Origin: Sodalis ligni
GTDB taxonomy: Bacteria; Pseudomonadota; Gammaproteobacteria; Enterobacterales; Enterobacteriaceae
Assembly: GCF_016865525.2 (NCBI RefSeq)
Contig: NZ_CP075169.1
Coordinates: 1,364,337-1,428,336 of the forward strand
Direction of reading: 5' to 3'
Length of the DNA: 64,000 nucleotides
The notes below the pieces were generated by a model, which had not been told where the DNA came from, did no database searches, and saw only the letters and a list, made by a program, of their open reading frames with translations. Every line of letters starts with the position of its first letter. The stretch's first letter is position 1. A program made the position numbers and the translations under genes. Positions 8,478 through 16,593 of this stretch are shown here, in pieces.

Positions 8478-8595
8478 ATACCCAATGGCTTTCAAGCGGC
8501 GGCAAGCGAAAAATCCCGATGAGGCTTACTCAGGCAGGTTATTCGAGTGAAAGAGTCTATCCAGCACAGCTGCAACGAGAGAGATGATGGGTATA
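8478..8595 (+). repeat. ERIC element, diverged
   Basis: The stretch starts ATACCCAATGG and ends GATGGGTAT, the inverted ends of enterobacterial repetitive intergenic consensus elements. The centre keeps recognisable ERIC pieces (GCGGCAAGCGA, GAGGCTTACTCAGGCAGGTTA, CACAGCTGCAACGAGAGA). It sits between the riboswitch and cbiM and so would be part of the cbi leader RNA. Confidence 0.75.
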
Positions 8596-8618
8596 GTTGA
8601 CACTCGTGAGGATCAGGC

Positions 8619-9284
8619 ATGCATATCGAAGATGGAATTTTACCGCTGACGGCATGCGCCGTTTATTATGCCGTGACGGCGGTTTTTGTTGTGCCGGGCA
8701 TCTATGAAATAAAAAGAAAAATCAAAACTAATCTCGCTTATAAACCTTTCCTCGCCATGATCGGCGTCGCGGTGTTTGTTATCTCGGCGATGCATTTGCC
8801 GGTGCCGGTCACCGGCTCCAGCTCTCATCCGTGCGGCACGCCATTGGCGGCGATTATTATCGGTCCGTTCGCCACCGCGGTGGTGTCGATGATTGTGCTG
8901 TTTTTCCAGGCGGTCTTCCTGGGCCATGGCGGCATTACCACCATCGGCGCCAATACGGTCTCCATGGGCATTGCCGGGGCTTTTTCCGGTTACGCCGTGT
9001 GGAAATTCTTCAGGGCGTTTCGTTTTCCGTTATGGCTCGCCGCGGGCATGGCCGGCCTGGTGGGGGATTTGGTGACCTATCTCACCAGCGCGTTTGAGCT
9101 GGCGTTAAGCCTGCACGGCAACGTTCCGCTGGTGAAGCAGTGGATGATTTTTTTCATGGGCTACGGTCCGACGCAGCTGCCGCTGGCGGTGGCCGAGGCG
9201 GTTTTTACCGCCGCGGTGCTGCAGGCCATGGTCAGCCGGCGACCTGACCTGTTGCCGGGAATCTTGACGAGAACGGGAGCATAA
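8619..9284 (+). CDS. cbiM: Cobalt ECF transporter substrate-binding subunit CbiM
   Basis: The 221-residue multi-span membrane protein is the substrate-capture (S) subunit of a cobalt energy-coupling-factor transporter. The conserved metal-binding N-terminus MHIEDGILPL (His2) is present, as is the family stretch HLPVPVTGSSSHPCGTPLAA with GPFAT after it. It heads a cbiMNQO operon behind a cobalamin riboswitch, which supports cobalt rather than nickel as substrate. The ATG is close behind GTGAGGATCAGGC. Length is normal and no lesion is visible. Confidence 0.92.
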   Translation: MHIEDGILPLTACAVYYAVTAVFVVPGIYEIKRKIKTNLAYKPFLAMIGVAVFVISAMHLPVPVTGSSSHPCGTPLAAIIIGPFATAVVSMIVLFFQAVFLGHGGITTIGANTVSMGIAGAFSGYAVWKFFRAFRFPLWLAAGMAGLVGDLVTYLTSAFELALSLHGNVPLVKQWMIFFMGYGPTQLPLAVAEAVFTAAVLQAMVSRRPDLLPGILTRTGA

Positions 9285-9285
9285 C

Positions 9286-9639
9286 ATGTCATTGCAGATT
9301 GAGACTCCGACCGAAGAGGCGAAAAAAACCCAATTTTTTGATGGTTTCACCAAAACCATGCTGACGGTCATGTGCGTTATCCTGCTGTTTATCTTTGCTT
9401 CGGGAACTTATATGAGCACCCACAACATGGACGGCAGCGGTACGGATAACCACGTCAATGATTTGGCCACCGGCGTGGCGCACAAACCTCATCATCCCTT
9501 TGTGGAATTGCCGGGGGATGCCGAGGTGGGGGCCTTTTCCGTGGCCAACTTTTTCGCCGGCCTGATTGTGGGATATCATTGGCTGAAGCTGTTTGGCGGC
9601 AAGGGCAACGCCGTCGGGAGCAAAGAAGAAGCATCATGA
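9286..9639 (+). CDS. cbiN: Cobalt transporter accessory subunit, CbiN-like
   Basis: The 117-residue protein has two membrane segments (about residues 25-43 and 85-103) with a periplasmic-looking loop rich in His and Gly between them (HNMDGSG, GVAHKPHHPFVELPGD). This is the CbiN layout, but it is longer than the roughly 93-residue Salmonella CbiN and not closely similar. It follows cbiM by one base and overlaps cbiQ by four bases. CbiN assists metal loading of CbiM in the cobalt ECF transporter. Assignment rests mainly on topology and operon position. Confidence 0.75.
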   Translation: MSLQIETPTEEAKKTQFFDGFTKTMLTVMCVILLFIFASGTYMSTHNMDGSGTDNHVNDLATGVAHKPHHPFVELPGDAEVGAFSVANFFAGLIVGYHWLKLFGGKGNAVGSKEEAS

Positions 9640-10412
9640 GCCTGGCGCGTTTCGCCGATGAATCCTCCAGTCCCCTGCGCCGGCTGGACAGCCGGGTAAA
9701 AACCGTTGTTTTGCTGTCGGCGGTGGCGGTGGCTTCCGTCTTGAGCCAATGGTATCTGGCGCTGGCATTATGGCTGGCCGCCATCAGTCTGTTTTGCGTT
9801 ATGCCCTTTGACCGCAGGGCATTGTTAAAACGCTTGATCATGCCGATGGGTATTGCCTGGCTGGTATTTTTAAGCGTGCTGTTCACCCATGGCAGCCGGC
9901 TGCTGTTCACTATTCCGCTTCACTACTTTTCCCTTGATGCCTATCAGGAGGGATTGGTCTTCGGTATTGTCCTTTTCTTACGCATCATGGCGGCGGTGAC
10001 CCTGGTTGCCGCGCTGTCATTCAGCACGCCGATGATAGATATCCTGGAAACGCTGCGCCTTTGCAAAGTGCCGCATACCGTTATTGATATTGCGGATATG
10101 ATGTATCGTTATGTTTTTATTATGCAGGATACCGCCTTTACCATGCGGCAGGCGCAAATCAGCCGCTTGGGAGAGACTGTTTCCTGGCTGCGCAGAGTCA
10201 GGGATACGGGTAAGGTCGCCGGCGGTATCCTCATCCGATCCCTGGACCGAAGCACGCGGATTTATCAGGCCATGCTGGCTCGCGGTTATGATGAAGACAG
10301 TCACGACCTGTGCTTTTTTACCACCAAGGTGCCAAGGCGGGATAAATTGATTGGCCTGGCCGCCGGCTTATTGCTGATATTGGTCGTCACGCTGAATGTG
10401 TTAAGCCGCTAA
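9636..10412 (+). CDS. cbiQ: Cobalt ECF transporter transmembrane subunit CbiQ
   Basis: The start chosen is the ATG at 9636, inside an ATGA overlap with cbiN, giving 258 residues; an in-frame upstream codon at 9579 would lie inside cbiN. The protein is the T subunit that couples ATPase movement to the substrate subunit. The N-terminus SSPLRRLDSRVKTVVLLSAV and the coupling helices with RSLDRSTRIYQAMLARGYD (the AR-G motif) are typical of EcfT/CbiQ. Several hydrophobic spans are clear. Confidence 0.9.
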   Translation: MSLARFADESSSPLRRLDSRVKTVVLLSAVAVASVLSQWYLALALWLAAISLFCVMPFDRRALLKRLIMPMGIAWLVFLSVLFTHGSRLLFTIPLHYFSLDAYQEGLVFGIVLFLRIMAAVTLVAALSFSTPMIDILETLRLCKVPHTVIDIADMMYRYVFIMQDTAFTMRQAQISRLGETVSWLRRVRDTGKVAGGILIRSLDRSTRIYQAMLARGYDEDSHDLCFFTTKVPRRDKLIGLAAGLLLILVVTLNVLSR

Positions 10413-10423
10413 CCGAGAAAACC

Positions 10424-11263
10424 ATGGACATTATCAAGCTTTCCGACGTCAGCTTCTCTTATGACGGTAAACACAATGCACTGAATCATCTGGATCTGAC
10501 CGTTGGCCAGGGCGAGCGCGTCGCTGTTTTGGGCCCCAATGGCGCGGGGAAGTCGACGCTGTTTCAGCTCTTTAACGGACTGTTGCTACCTCAGGGCGGA
10601 CGGGTGGTGGTGGATAGCCTGCCGGTGGTGAGGGAGAACTTCATTGAACTGCGGCGCCGGGTGGGCATGGTTTTCCAGGACTCGGACGACCAGCTGTTTA
10701 ACGCCACGGTTTATCGGGAAGTCGCCTACGGTCTGGTTAACATGAAAATTGCCGGCGAGGAATTGGATAACACCGTACGCTGGGCGCTGAATATCGTCGG
10801 CATGGAGTCCTATATTCACCGCAATCCTTTTAATCTCAGCGGCGGCGAGAAGAAGCGCATTGCCCTGGCCAGCGTTATTGCGATGAAACCGAAGGTCCTG
10901 GTGCTGGATGAACCCTTTAATGCCCTCGACCCCCGGTCGGCCAGTCATTTGGTGCATATGCTGAACGATATCAATAAGACCCTGGGCATCACCCTGATTT
11001 TTACCCTCCATGATATGGATATCGTTCCGCTGCTGGCGGACAAGGTCTATTTGATGGATAAAGGGGAAGTGGTCCTGGGGGGGAATCTCTCTGAGTTTTT
11101 CAATCAAAAAGACATTCTGCGGCGTTTCGAACTGAGATTGCCCCGGGTGGCTCATCTGGCGGAGCTGTTGATGCGCGACGGCCGGCTCGATGAAAAGGGG
11201 CTGCCGCTAACCATCGGTCAGGCCAAAGAGATGATAGAGGCGGCGCTGGCGGCCAAATCGTGA
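10424..11263 (+). CDS. cbiO: Cobalt ECF transporter ATPase CbiO
   Basis: The 279-residue cytoplasmic ATPase drives the CbiMNQO transporter. Walker A is GPNGAGKST (about residue 38), the Q-loop reads MVFQDSDDQLF (the doubled acidic QDxDDQ of ECF ATPases), the signature is LSGGEKKR, Walker B is VLVLDEPFNALD and the H-loop is LHDMD. It is the last gene of the operon, 11 bases after cbiQ. No cobalamin biosynthesis gene follows in this window. Confidence 0.93.
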   Translation: MDIIKLSDVSFSYDGKHNALNHLDLTVGQGERVAVLGPNGAGKSTLFQLFNGLLLPQGGRVVVDSLPVVRENFIELRRRVGMVFQDSDDQLFNATVYREVAYGLVNMKIAGEELDNTVRWALNIVGMESYIHRNPFNLSGGEKKRIALASVIAMKPKVLVLDEPFNALDPRSASHLVHMLNDINKTLGITLIFTLHDMDIVPLLADKVYLMDKGEVVLGGNLSEFFNQKDILRRFELRLPRVAHLAELLMRDGRLDEKGLPLTIGQAKEMIEAALAAKS

Positions 11264-11302
11264 TGATTCCATCCGGACGTGCCGATTTGCAAGGCCGATT
11301 AG

Positions 11303-11446
11303 CGCCGAGGGTTATCTTGCTGACCCTTGTCGCCATGGCACGCCGGCGCCCGCCGAAGGTAATCACGTAGACCCTTGTCGTCATGACAAGCCGTCGATCG
11401 CCGAGGGTAACGTTGATTCTTGCTGTCGTCAGCCGCTAACGTTAAC
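11303..11446. repeat. Three imperfect 48-bp tandem repeats
   Basis: Units begin at 11303, 11351 and 11399, each starting with CGCCGAGGGT or CGCCGAAGGT and sharing GACCCTTGTCG(C/T)CATG in the first two. The third unit is more diverged. They fill the gap between the convergent cbiO and rlmF genes. No coding potential is seen. Confidence 0.6.
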
Positions 11447-11480
11447 GGCTTGTCCTCGGCGGCTGTTTATAGGCTACTCG

Positions 11481-11518
11481 CCGTCGGGAGCCGCCGGGAG
11501 CCGCCGGGAGCCGCCGGG
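11481..11518. repeat. Four 10-bp repeats abutting the rlmF stop
   Basis: The decamer CCGCCGGGAG (first copy CCGTCGGGAG, last copy incomplete) is repeated head to tail and ends exactly where the rlmF stop codon begins at 11519-11521. Such a short GC-rich array is prone to slippage. Confidence 0.8.
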
Positions 11519-12493
11519 TTATTCCGGTTTCTGCCAGCGCTCGGCGGCCCATTGCGCCTGTTGTTCGGCATTCTGGAAGGTCCAGGCGATAAAGCGGCTG
11601 ATTTTCTGGCCTTGGGCCATATCAATGGTGCGCACATCGAACGCCTCGGCCAGCTTCAGGGCCTCATACAGCGGCGGCAGGGTGGTGTGCTTGGAAATCA
11701 GCGAGGTGAACCACAGGCAGTTTTTGCCTTTGCCGACGCTTTCTTCGACCATCTTGCCGACGAAGGCCAATTCACCCCCTTCACACCAGAGTTCGTTATT
11801 TTTACCGCCGAAATTTTGCACCGGCGTGTCCGCCACTTCGCCTTTGCCGAGTTTATGCAGCTTCAGCCGGGTGCTGGCGCGCGCCTCCTCCGCCGAACCA
11901 TGGAAAGGCGGGTTGCATATAGTAGCGTCAAAGCGTTCTGCGATGCCGATGATATTGTCAAAAATAGCGTCGCTTTGCTTTTGGTGGCGCAACCGCACGC
12001 TGTTTCTCAGCGTGGGATTCATCTCCACCAGCATTTTGGCCGAGTTTAGCGAGATTTTGTCATTTTCCGAGCCGGTGAAACGCCAGCCGTACTCATGCTG
12101 GCCGATAATGGGATAAATACAGCTGGCTCCCACGCCCACATCCAGGATGGCGATATTTTTGCCGCGGGGTATTTCTTGACCATTACCGTCCGCCAGCAAA
12201 TCGGCGAGATAATGTATATAGTCCGCTCGGCCGGGAATTGGCGGACAGAGGTAATTCGCGGGAATATCCCAGTGCTCGATGCCGTAATAATGTAGTAATA
12301 AGGCTTTATTCAGCATTTTCACCGCCGCGGGATCGGCAAAATCCACCGAAATGTCTCCCCAGGCATTGGGTTTAACGAACGGCGCCAGCGCCGGGCAACG
12401 GCCGATCAGCGCATCAAAATCATAGCGTGAACGATGGCGGTTCCGCGGATGCAGGTGGTTTTTTTGCTGCGGGAAGGTTTTCTTGTGTTCCAT
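11519..12493 (-). CDS. rlmF: 23S rRNA adenine-N6 methyltransferase RlmF
   Basis: RlmF (YbiN) methylates A1618 of 23S rRNA using S-adenosylmethionine. The 324-residue product keeps the family landmarks: LHPRNRHRSRYDF near the start, PPIPGRADYIHYLADLLA, the SAM-binding ILDVGVGASCIYPIIG, the catalytic NPPF motif (CNPPFHGS) and a C-terminal MAQGQKISRFIAWTF. Length is close to the E. coli protein (308). It is a lone gene read leftwards. Confidence 0.93.
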   Translation of the reverse strand: MEHKKTFPQQKNHLHPRNRHRSRYDFDALIGRCPALAPFVKPNAWGDISVDFADPAAVKMLNKALLLHYYGIEHWDIPANYLCPPIPGRADYIHYLADLLADGNGQEIPRGKNIAILDVGVGASCIYPIIGQHEYGWRFTGSENDKISLNSAKMLVEMNPTLRNSVRLRHQKQSDAIFDNIIGIAERFDATICNPPFHGSAEEARASTRLKLHKLGKGEVADTPVQNFGGKNNELWCEGGELAFVGKMVEESVGKGKNCLWFTSLISKHTTLPPLYEALKLAEAFDVRTIDMAQGQKISRFIAWTFQNAEQQAQWAAERWQKPE

Positions 12494-12708
12494 CGTTCAG
12501 ATTCTCAGGCGGGTTGTTCCGGCGGCTAAGATAACACAATGTCCGGCGTAGGGGGGAGTGGACGGCAAAAAGCCGGAAAATCGATGCCGGAAAAAATCGG
12601 CCTTATCTTATGGCGTTTGGCGGCGATATTACGCTCAGACATCGTCACCGCAGTTTGGACAATGGATGGAGAGGGGCAATTGCTATAGAATGAGTGTTCC
12701 TCTCGCAA

Positions 12709-13563
12709 ATGGATATGCTGCAAAACGCCATGATCACACTTTTCCAGAAATGGGCGGCGGTGTTTTTATTGGGAAGCCTGTTGTCCACCTCCGCCGTTGC
12801 CGCGGTTAGCTGCGCTGACAAACATCGCAGGGTGAACGACAATAACAATCTCATCATGTTGGACGGCAATGCGAGGGGGAATATCAAGATGATGGTCTCC
12901 GGCATGGTAGGGAAGGATGTGAATGAACAGGCCTCCGGCAACATTCGCTTTGATCGGTGCGGTGTCTTGTCCGATGCGCTTTTTGATTATCGTAAATCCG
13001 AAGGCAGCGTGATCCTGCGGATGATCAACCATACCGTCAAAGCGCCGGGCGGCTGGGAATCCGACTATGAAATTACCGTCATCCTGGATAAAGAGGGGAC
13101 CCAGACATTGGCGACCCACAAGCTGGGAAAAATCAATTTTTCCACCGATAAAACCGGTTTGATCGCCGCGTCTACGGATGCTTTTACCATTAACGATCAA
13201 AAAGGCTTTACTACCACGGTGTATAGCTATGACAAGCGGCGCCGGCTGGTGAAAAGCGTCTCGCGCGGTTCGGATGCGCTGGCGAACGATCAGTACGTTT
13301 ATAACTACGACAAAAAAGGCCTGTTAGCCACCACCGCGTCTTCGAAAGGCTCCACGACCTACCGTTACGATGACGCGGGAAAGGAACTGGGCTCCAATTC
13401 GGTTTCAACCACATCCATCAGCCAGATTTCCAAGATTGAAGAGTGCCAGCGCTTCGACGCGGTGGGGAATTGTGTTTTAAGCTACGGCCGGGAAACGGAA
13501 ATCTTCCCTCTTTATGTCATAAAGCGCCACAGAAGCACGGCGATGCAATATCAATATTGGTAA
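12709..13563 (+). CDS. Secreted protein with YnfC-like C-terminal half
   Basis: A hydrophobic N-terminus (WAAVFLLGSLLSTSAVA) followed by AVSCAD looks like a signal peptide, so export to the periplasm is likely. The C-terminal half has YD-type strands (VYNYDKKGLLATT, TYRYDDAGKELGSNSV), then ECQRFDAVGNCVLSYG and a terminal aromatic pair. This order resembles E. coli YnfC (UPF0257), which is a lipoprotein; here the Cys is not in a clear lipobox. The ATG at 12709 was chosen over a GTG at 12694; an ATG at about 12730 is also possible. Function unknown. Confidence 0.55.
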   Translation: MDMLQNAMITLFQKWAAVFLLGSLLSTSAVAAVSCADKHRRVNDNNNLIMLDGNARGNIKMMVSGMVGKDVNEQASGNIRFDRCGVLSDALFDYRKSEGSVILRMINHTVKAPGGWESDYEITVILDKEGTQTLATHKLGKINFSTDKTGLIAASTDAFTINDQKGFTTTVYSYDKRRRLVKSVSRGSDALANDQYVYNYDKKGLLATTASSKGSTTYRYDDAGKELGSNSVSTTSISQISKIEECQRFDAVGNCVLSYGRETEIFPLYVIKRHRSTAMQYQYW

Positions 13564-13606
13564 CGCATCCCACGTCCCCGGTCCCGGCGTGAAGCGACAT
13601 TTTCAA

Positions 13607-14401
13607 TCAAACGATGCTGTTCACCACGCCGCCGTCTACCCGCAATGCGGCGCCGGTGGTGGCGGAAGCTTGCGTTGAGCAGGTGTAGATCACCAGATTG
13701 GCCACTTCTTCCGGGGTTGCCAGCCGTTGCAGGATAGAAGTGGAGCGCTGGGTGCGTACGAAATCGGCTCCGGCCTCTTCGATGCTGATGCCTGCTTCCT
13801 CCGCGCTTCCCTTCAGCATGGCCCGGACCCCGTCGGACAGTGTCGGTCCGGGCAATACGGAATTCACCGTTACGCCGCTGCCGGCGGCAAGCTTGGCCAA
13901 CCCGCCCGCAACCGCGAGCTGCGCCGTTTTCGTCACGCCGTAATGGATCATTTCAGCGGGAATATTCAGCGCCGATTCCGATGAGATAAAGACGATGCGG
14001 CCCCAATTGCGATCCAGCATGCCCGGCAGATAGAAGCGCGACAAGCGTACGCCGGACATCACGTTGGTTTGGAAATAGTGTTCCCATTCGTCGTCGTCTA
14101 TTCTGAAAAAAGGTTTCGGGCCGTAGATGCCGGCATTATTCACCAGAATATCCGCTTTTGGTACCGCGTCCGTTAAACGCGCCACACCCGCGGCATCGGA
14201 TAGATCGGCCGCGATCCCGCTCAGGACGGCGCCGGGAACATCAGCAGCGATGGCGGCCAGCGCTTTGTCCACGGTATCCTGGCTGCGGCCGTTGATGACC
14301 ACGGCGGCGCCGGCCCGTGCCAGGCCGTTGGCGATGGCGAAGCCGATACCGCTGGTTGAGGCGGTGACCAGGGCGGTTTTACCTGATAAATCAATGTGCA
14401 T
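13607..14401 (-). CDS. Short-chain dehydrogenase/reductase
   Basis: The 264-residue protein is a classical SDR. It has the NAD(P)-binding TGxxxGIG variant TASTSGIGFAIA near residue 12, NNAGIYG, the catalytic Ser in FISSESAL, and YGVTK (Tyr and Lys). It ends with LRVDGGVVNSIV, as fabG-like enzymes do. The start at 14401 is preceded by a strong AAAGGAGAC; an upstream in-frame ATG at 14446 is rejected. Arg in NGRSQ after the second strand suggests NADP preference (inference). The substrate is unknown. Confidence 0.85.
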   Translation of the reverse strand: MHIDLSGKTALVTASTSGIGFAIANGLARAGAAVVINGRSQDTVDKALAAIAADVPGAVLSGIAADLSDAAGVARLTDAVPKADILVNNAGIYGPKPFFRIDDDEWEHYFQTNVMSGVRLSRFYLPGMLDRNWGRIVFISSESALNIPAEMIHYGVTKTAQLAVAGGLAKLAAGSGVTVNSVLPGPTLSDGVRAMLKGSAEEAGISIEEAGADFVRTQRSTSILQRLATPEEVANLVIYTCSTQASATTGAALRVDGGVVNSIV

Positions 14402-14575
14402 AATTGTCTCCTTTGCGTTGCGAAATAAAATGGCTCGGCAGGACATGAGTTATTTATTATGGGGGATCTGGCGGGAATACCTATAGCGCAGGCCGGTTTT
14501 TTCTCCTTTTGATTTTGGCGTTGCGCCACAGGGGGGGCCGGATCATTAAGTCGCTGTCGGCCGTGGAGGGACCGC

Positions 14576-15148
14576 TCAATCCGACAGCCGGTCATTTTTT
14601 CCGTGAAGAGACCCCTGCGCCAGCGTGGTGGGTAGCTGGACTTGCGCCAGCGTGGTACGCAGCTGGACTTGCGCCAGCGTGGTACGCAGCTGGACTTGTG
14701 CCAGCGTAGTACGCAGTTGGATAAATGCGGCGACTTCTTCTTTCAGTCTTGCCAGCTCGGCTTTTTGTTTTTCCCTGGCGGAACTCATAGCGGTACCGGG
14801 TATCAATACCGACAAATCTTTGATCAGCGCCGGTAATTTTTTGGTTTGCCCTTGCTCGGCAAATCGGCATAACGTGTCAAAGGTCAGTGTGACCTGTGCC
14901 GACTCGTCCCGGACGATCAGCAACGGATGTTCGCCATATAATTTAAGCAGCGCGATTTTGGTATCGGCGATAATTTCATTTTCTCTGATGAACCGGGCCT
15001 TTGACGGGCTTTCTTCCTCCATGGGCCATAAAACCACCTCGTATGGCGGGAGCGGCGGCGCCAAACCCGGGGAAACCGTCCGGGCACGCCCCGAACGGGC
15101 AAACAGGCTGTAAGCCCAAGCCAGCATCGGCAGGATAAAACACCACAT
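14576..15148 (-). CDS. One-span membrane protein with C-terminal 9-residue repeats
   Basis: The 190-residue product is not recognised. An N-terminal hydrophobic segment (MWCFILPMLAWAYSLFA) would anchor it, followed by a Pro-rich stretch, a mixed soluble domain (residues about 45-125) and a helix (REKQKAELARLKEEVAAFI). The C-terminus holds about four copies of QLRTTLAQV, probably an amphipathic helix or coiled coil. It starts 23 bases after the GTPase stop with an AAGGA ribosome site, so the two form an operon. An in-frame TTG at 15154 is less likely as the start. Confidence 0.55.
   Translation of the reverse strand: MWCFILPMLAWAYSLFARSGRARTVSPGLAPPLPPYEVVLWPMEEESPSKARFIRENEIIADTKIALLKLYGEHPLLIVRDESAQVTLTFDTLCRFAEQGQTKKLPALIKDLSVLIPGTAMSSAREKQKAELARLKEEVAAFIQLRTTLAQVQLRTTLAQVQLRTTLAQVQLPTTLAQGSLHGKNDRLSD
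14616..14720. repeat. 27-bp tandem repeat inside a coding region
   Basis: Units begin near 14616, 14643, 14670 and 14697, each about TGCGCCAGCGTGGTACGCAG plus seven more bases. They encode the QLRTTLAQV repeats of the gene at 14576-15148. The central copies are nearly identical at the DNA level, which points to recent expansion. Confidence 0.85.
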
Positions 15149-15171
15149 ACCCAATCCTTATCCCGTAAGGG

Positions 15172-15999
15172 TTAACGTTGACGAAGCTCATTGATGCGAA
15201 AACGCAATGTATCCCCCAGACGCTGTAAATCCCGTTGCCATAAAGAAAAAGTCTGACTCAGCTCGGCTTCTTTTATGGCGATTCTTTTTTTGCGGATTTT
15301 GATGGCCCCGGTAACCCAGGCATCCAGCGTATCAAGCAACGCTTTGCTGCTTGCGGTTCGCATCCCGGGCAGGCCACCCTCATAACTGCCGATCAGTAAC
15401 AAAAGCTGTTGCCGCAGCGCCTGGATACGGCTGGGCTCCAATAGCAGCACCGGGACCCCGCTCTTTGCCGGAGCGGGATAGCTTTCATCGGGAATCCCGC
15501 CGCTGCAGGATAAAAACAGCATTGCCAGATTGCGGTGAATCGCACTCAGGCGCTCCAGCATTTGGCAAGGCACCTTATCTGCCTGGGCGAGGACCACAAT
15601 CATTCGTTGGCAAAGGTCGGGAAACCGAGCCTTGAGCGATTGGAGAAAAGCCATTTCGCCGGCCGCCAGCGCGCCTTGTCGCATATCATGTATCAAGACG
15701 ATGATATCGGCGCCAATGGCTTTTTCCCAGGCCTGCGCGCTCTGTTGACCGGACAGGTCGAAACCCGGCGTATCAACATACCGGGGGACGATCGCAGCAG
15801 GGGACCCGTCTGTGGCTGATAACGTGCGGGATAGCGACAGGACTTTGAACAGGTCGCTCTTGCCGACGTTGGCCAAACCGCATATCACGATGTGGCAATC
15901 GGCGGCGGGTCGGGTGGAAAAGGCCTGAAGCTGCTTGTAATAAAGTGAAGATTCCGGCGTTTCATCGAACAATTGTTGCAAGCAATCTTGAGTAGACAT
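15172..15999 (-). CDS. Small GTPase of the Era/YfjP-like class
   Basis: A 275-residue protein with an N-terminal P-loop GTPase domain: G1 GLANVGKS (about residue 41), G3 DTPGFD (about residue 77) and a G4-like AQADK in place of the usual NKxD. A basic helical region (TGAIKIRKKRIAIKEAEL) closes the protein. The start at 15999 has AAAGG seven bases before it; a second ATG at 16005 overlaps that site. It is followed by a membrane-anchored partner gene in the same direction. The role is unknown; the pair may act at the membrane. Confidence 0.65.
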   Translation of the reverse strand: MSTQDCLQQLFDETPESSLYYKQLQAFSTRPAADCHIVICGLANVGKSDLFKVLSLSRTLSATDGSPAAIVPRYVDTPGFDLSGQQSAQAWEKAIGADIIVLIHDMRQGALAAGEMAFLQSLKARFPDLCQRMIVVLAQADKVPCQMLERLSAIHRNLAMLFLSCSGGIPDESYPAPAKSGVPVLLLEPSRIQALRQQLLLLIGSYEGGLPGMRTASSKALLDTLDAWVTGAIKIRKKRIAIKEAELSQTFSLWQRDLQRLGDTLRFRINELRQR

Positions 16000-16005
16000 A
16001 GCCAT

Positions 16006-16593
16006 CCTTTAACAATATCGCATGCCGCGCCTGAATCAGCCCTGAAGCCCCAAGCCGTCCTGTAGTAGGTTATCGGCAGATTGCAGGCAGGGTTTAGCGG
16101 CGAGCGCGATACCCTGAAAATATGACGGGTATAAAAGCCAGGGTGTCGGCGGTAGCCATGGGAAACCGGATGGAACGGCAATCTTGGCGTGATATCGGCG
16201 CACAGGAGGAAAAAAAATATATCAGGGGGGAGTAGAACAAGGAAATCGGAGGATGCCCCGAACCTAGGTCCGAGGCGTAAAGTCTAGCTCATTGCTACAT
16301 GAAACCGACGCAAGTATGAACCTAAATACCGGGGGCGTAAACACGAAAACAACGTTTTTTTTCAGCGCCGACGGGAGAGCCGGCCAATGGAAAGCGTTGT
16401 TTAACCAACACCATTTTTCCATGGACAAAAAAAAGCCCGCTCTAGGACGGGCAAGGACTTCACAGCAAAGTCGAAACACGCATTGATCTGGGAGGATGAT
16501 GGGTGCCGGACCGCTTATCGAACCCGATTAAATATGAACTCCCTTAAGTAAACATCGGGGCAACCGATTTGGAAATTAACTGAAATTTTAGGG
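16006..16593. other. Gap between the GTPase pair and the MocR gene
   Basis: About 590 bases with only short, poorly composed open frames. It holds the upstream region of the GTPase gene and the leftward terminator listed separately. Nothing else was recognised. Confidence 0.5.
16427..16452 (-). terminator. Rho-independent terminator of the MocR-type gene
   Basis: Read leftwards, the hairpin GCCCG / CGGGC with an eight-base loop is followed by eight T residues. It lies about 140 bases beyond the stop of the leftward regulator gene at 16594. Confidence 0.7.

Noticed and set aside
10586..11155. 189-codon minus-strand frame inside cbiO
   Set aside because: It is antisense to an unambiguous ABC ATPase and has no ribosome site.
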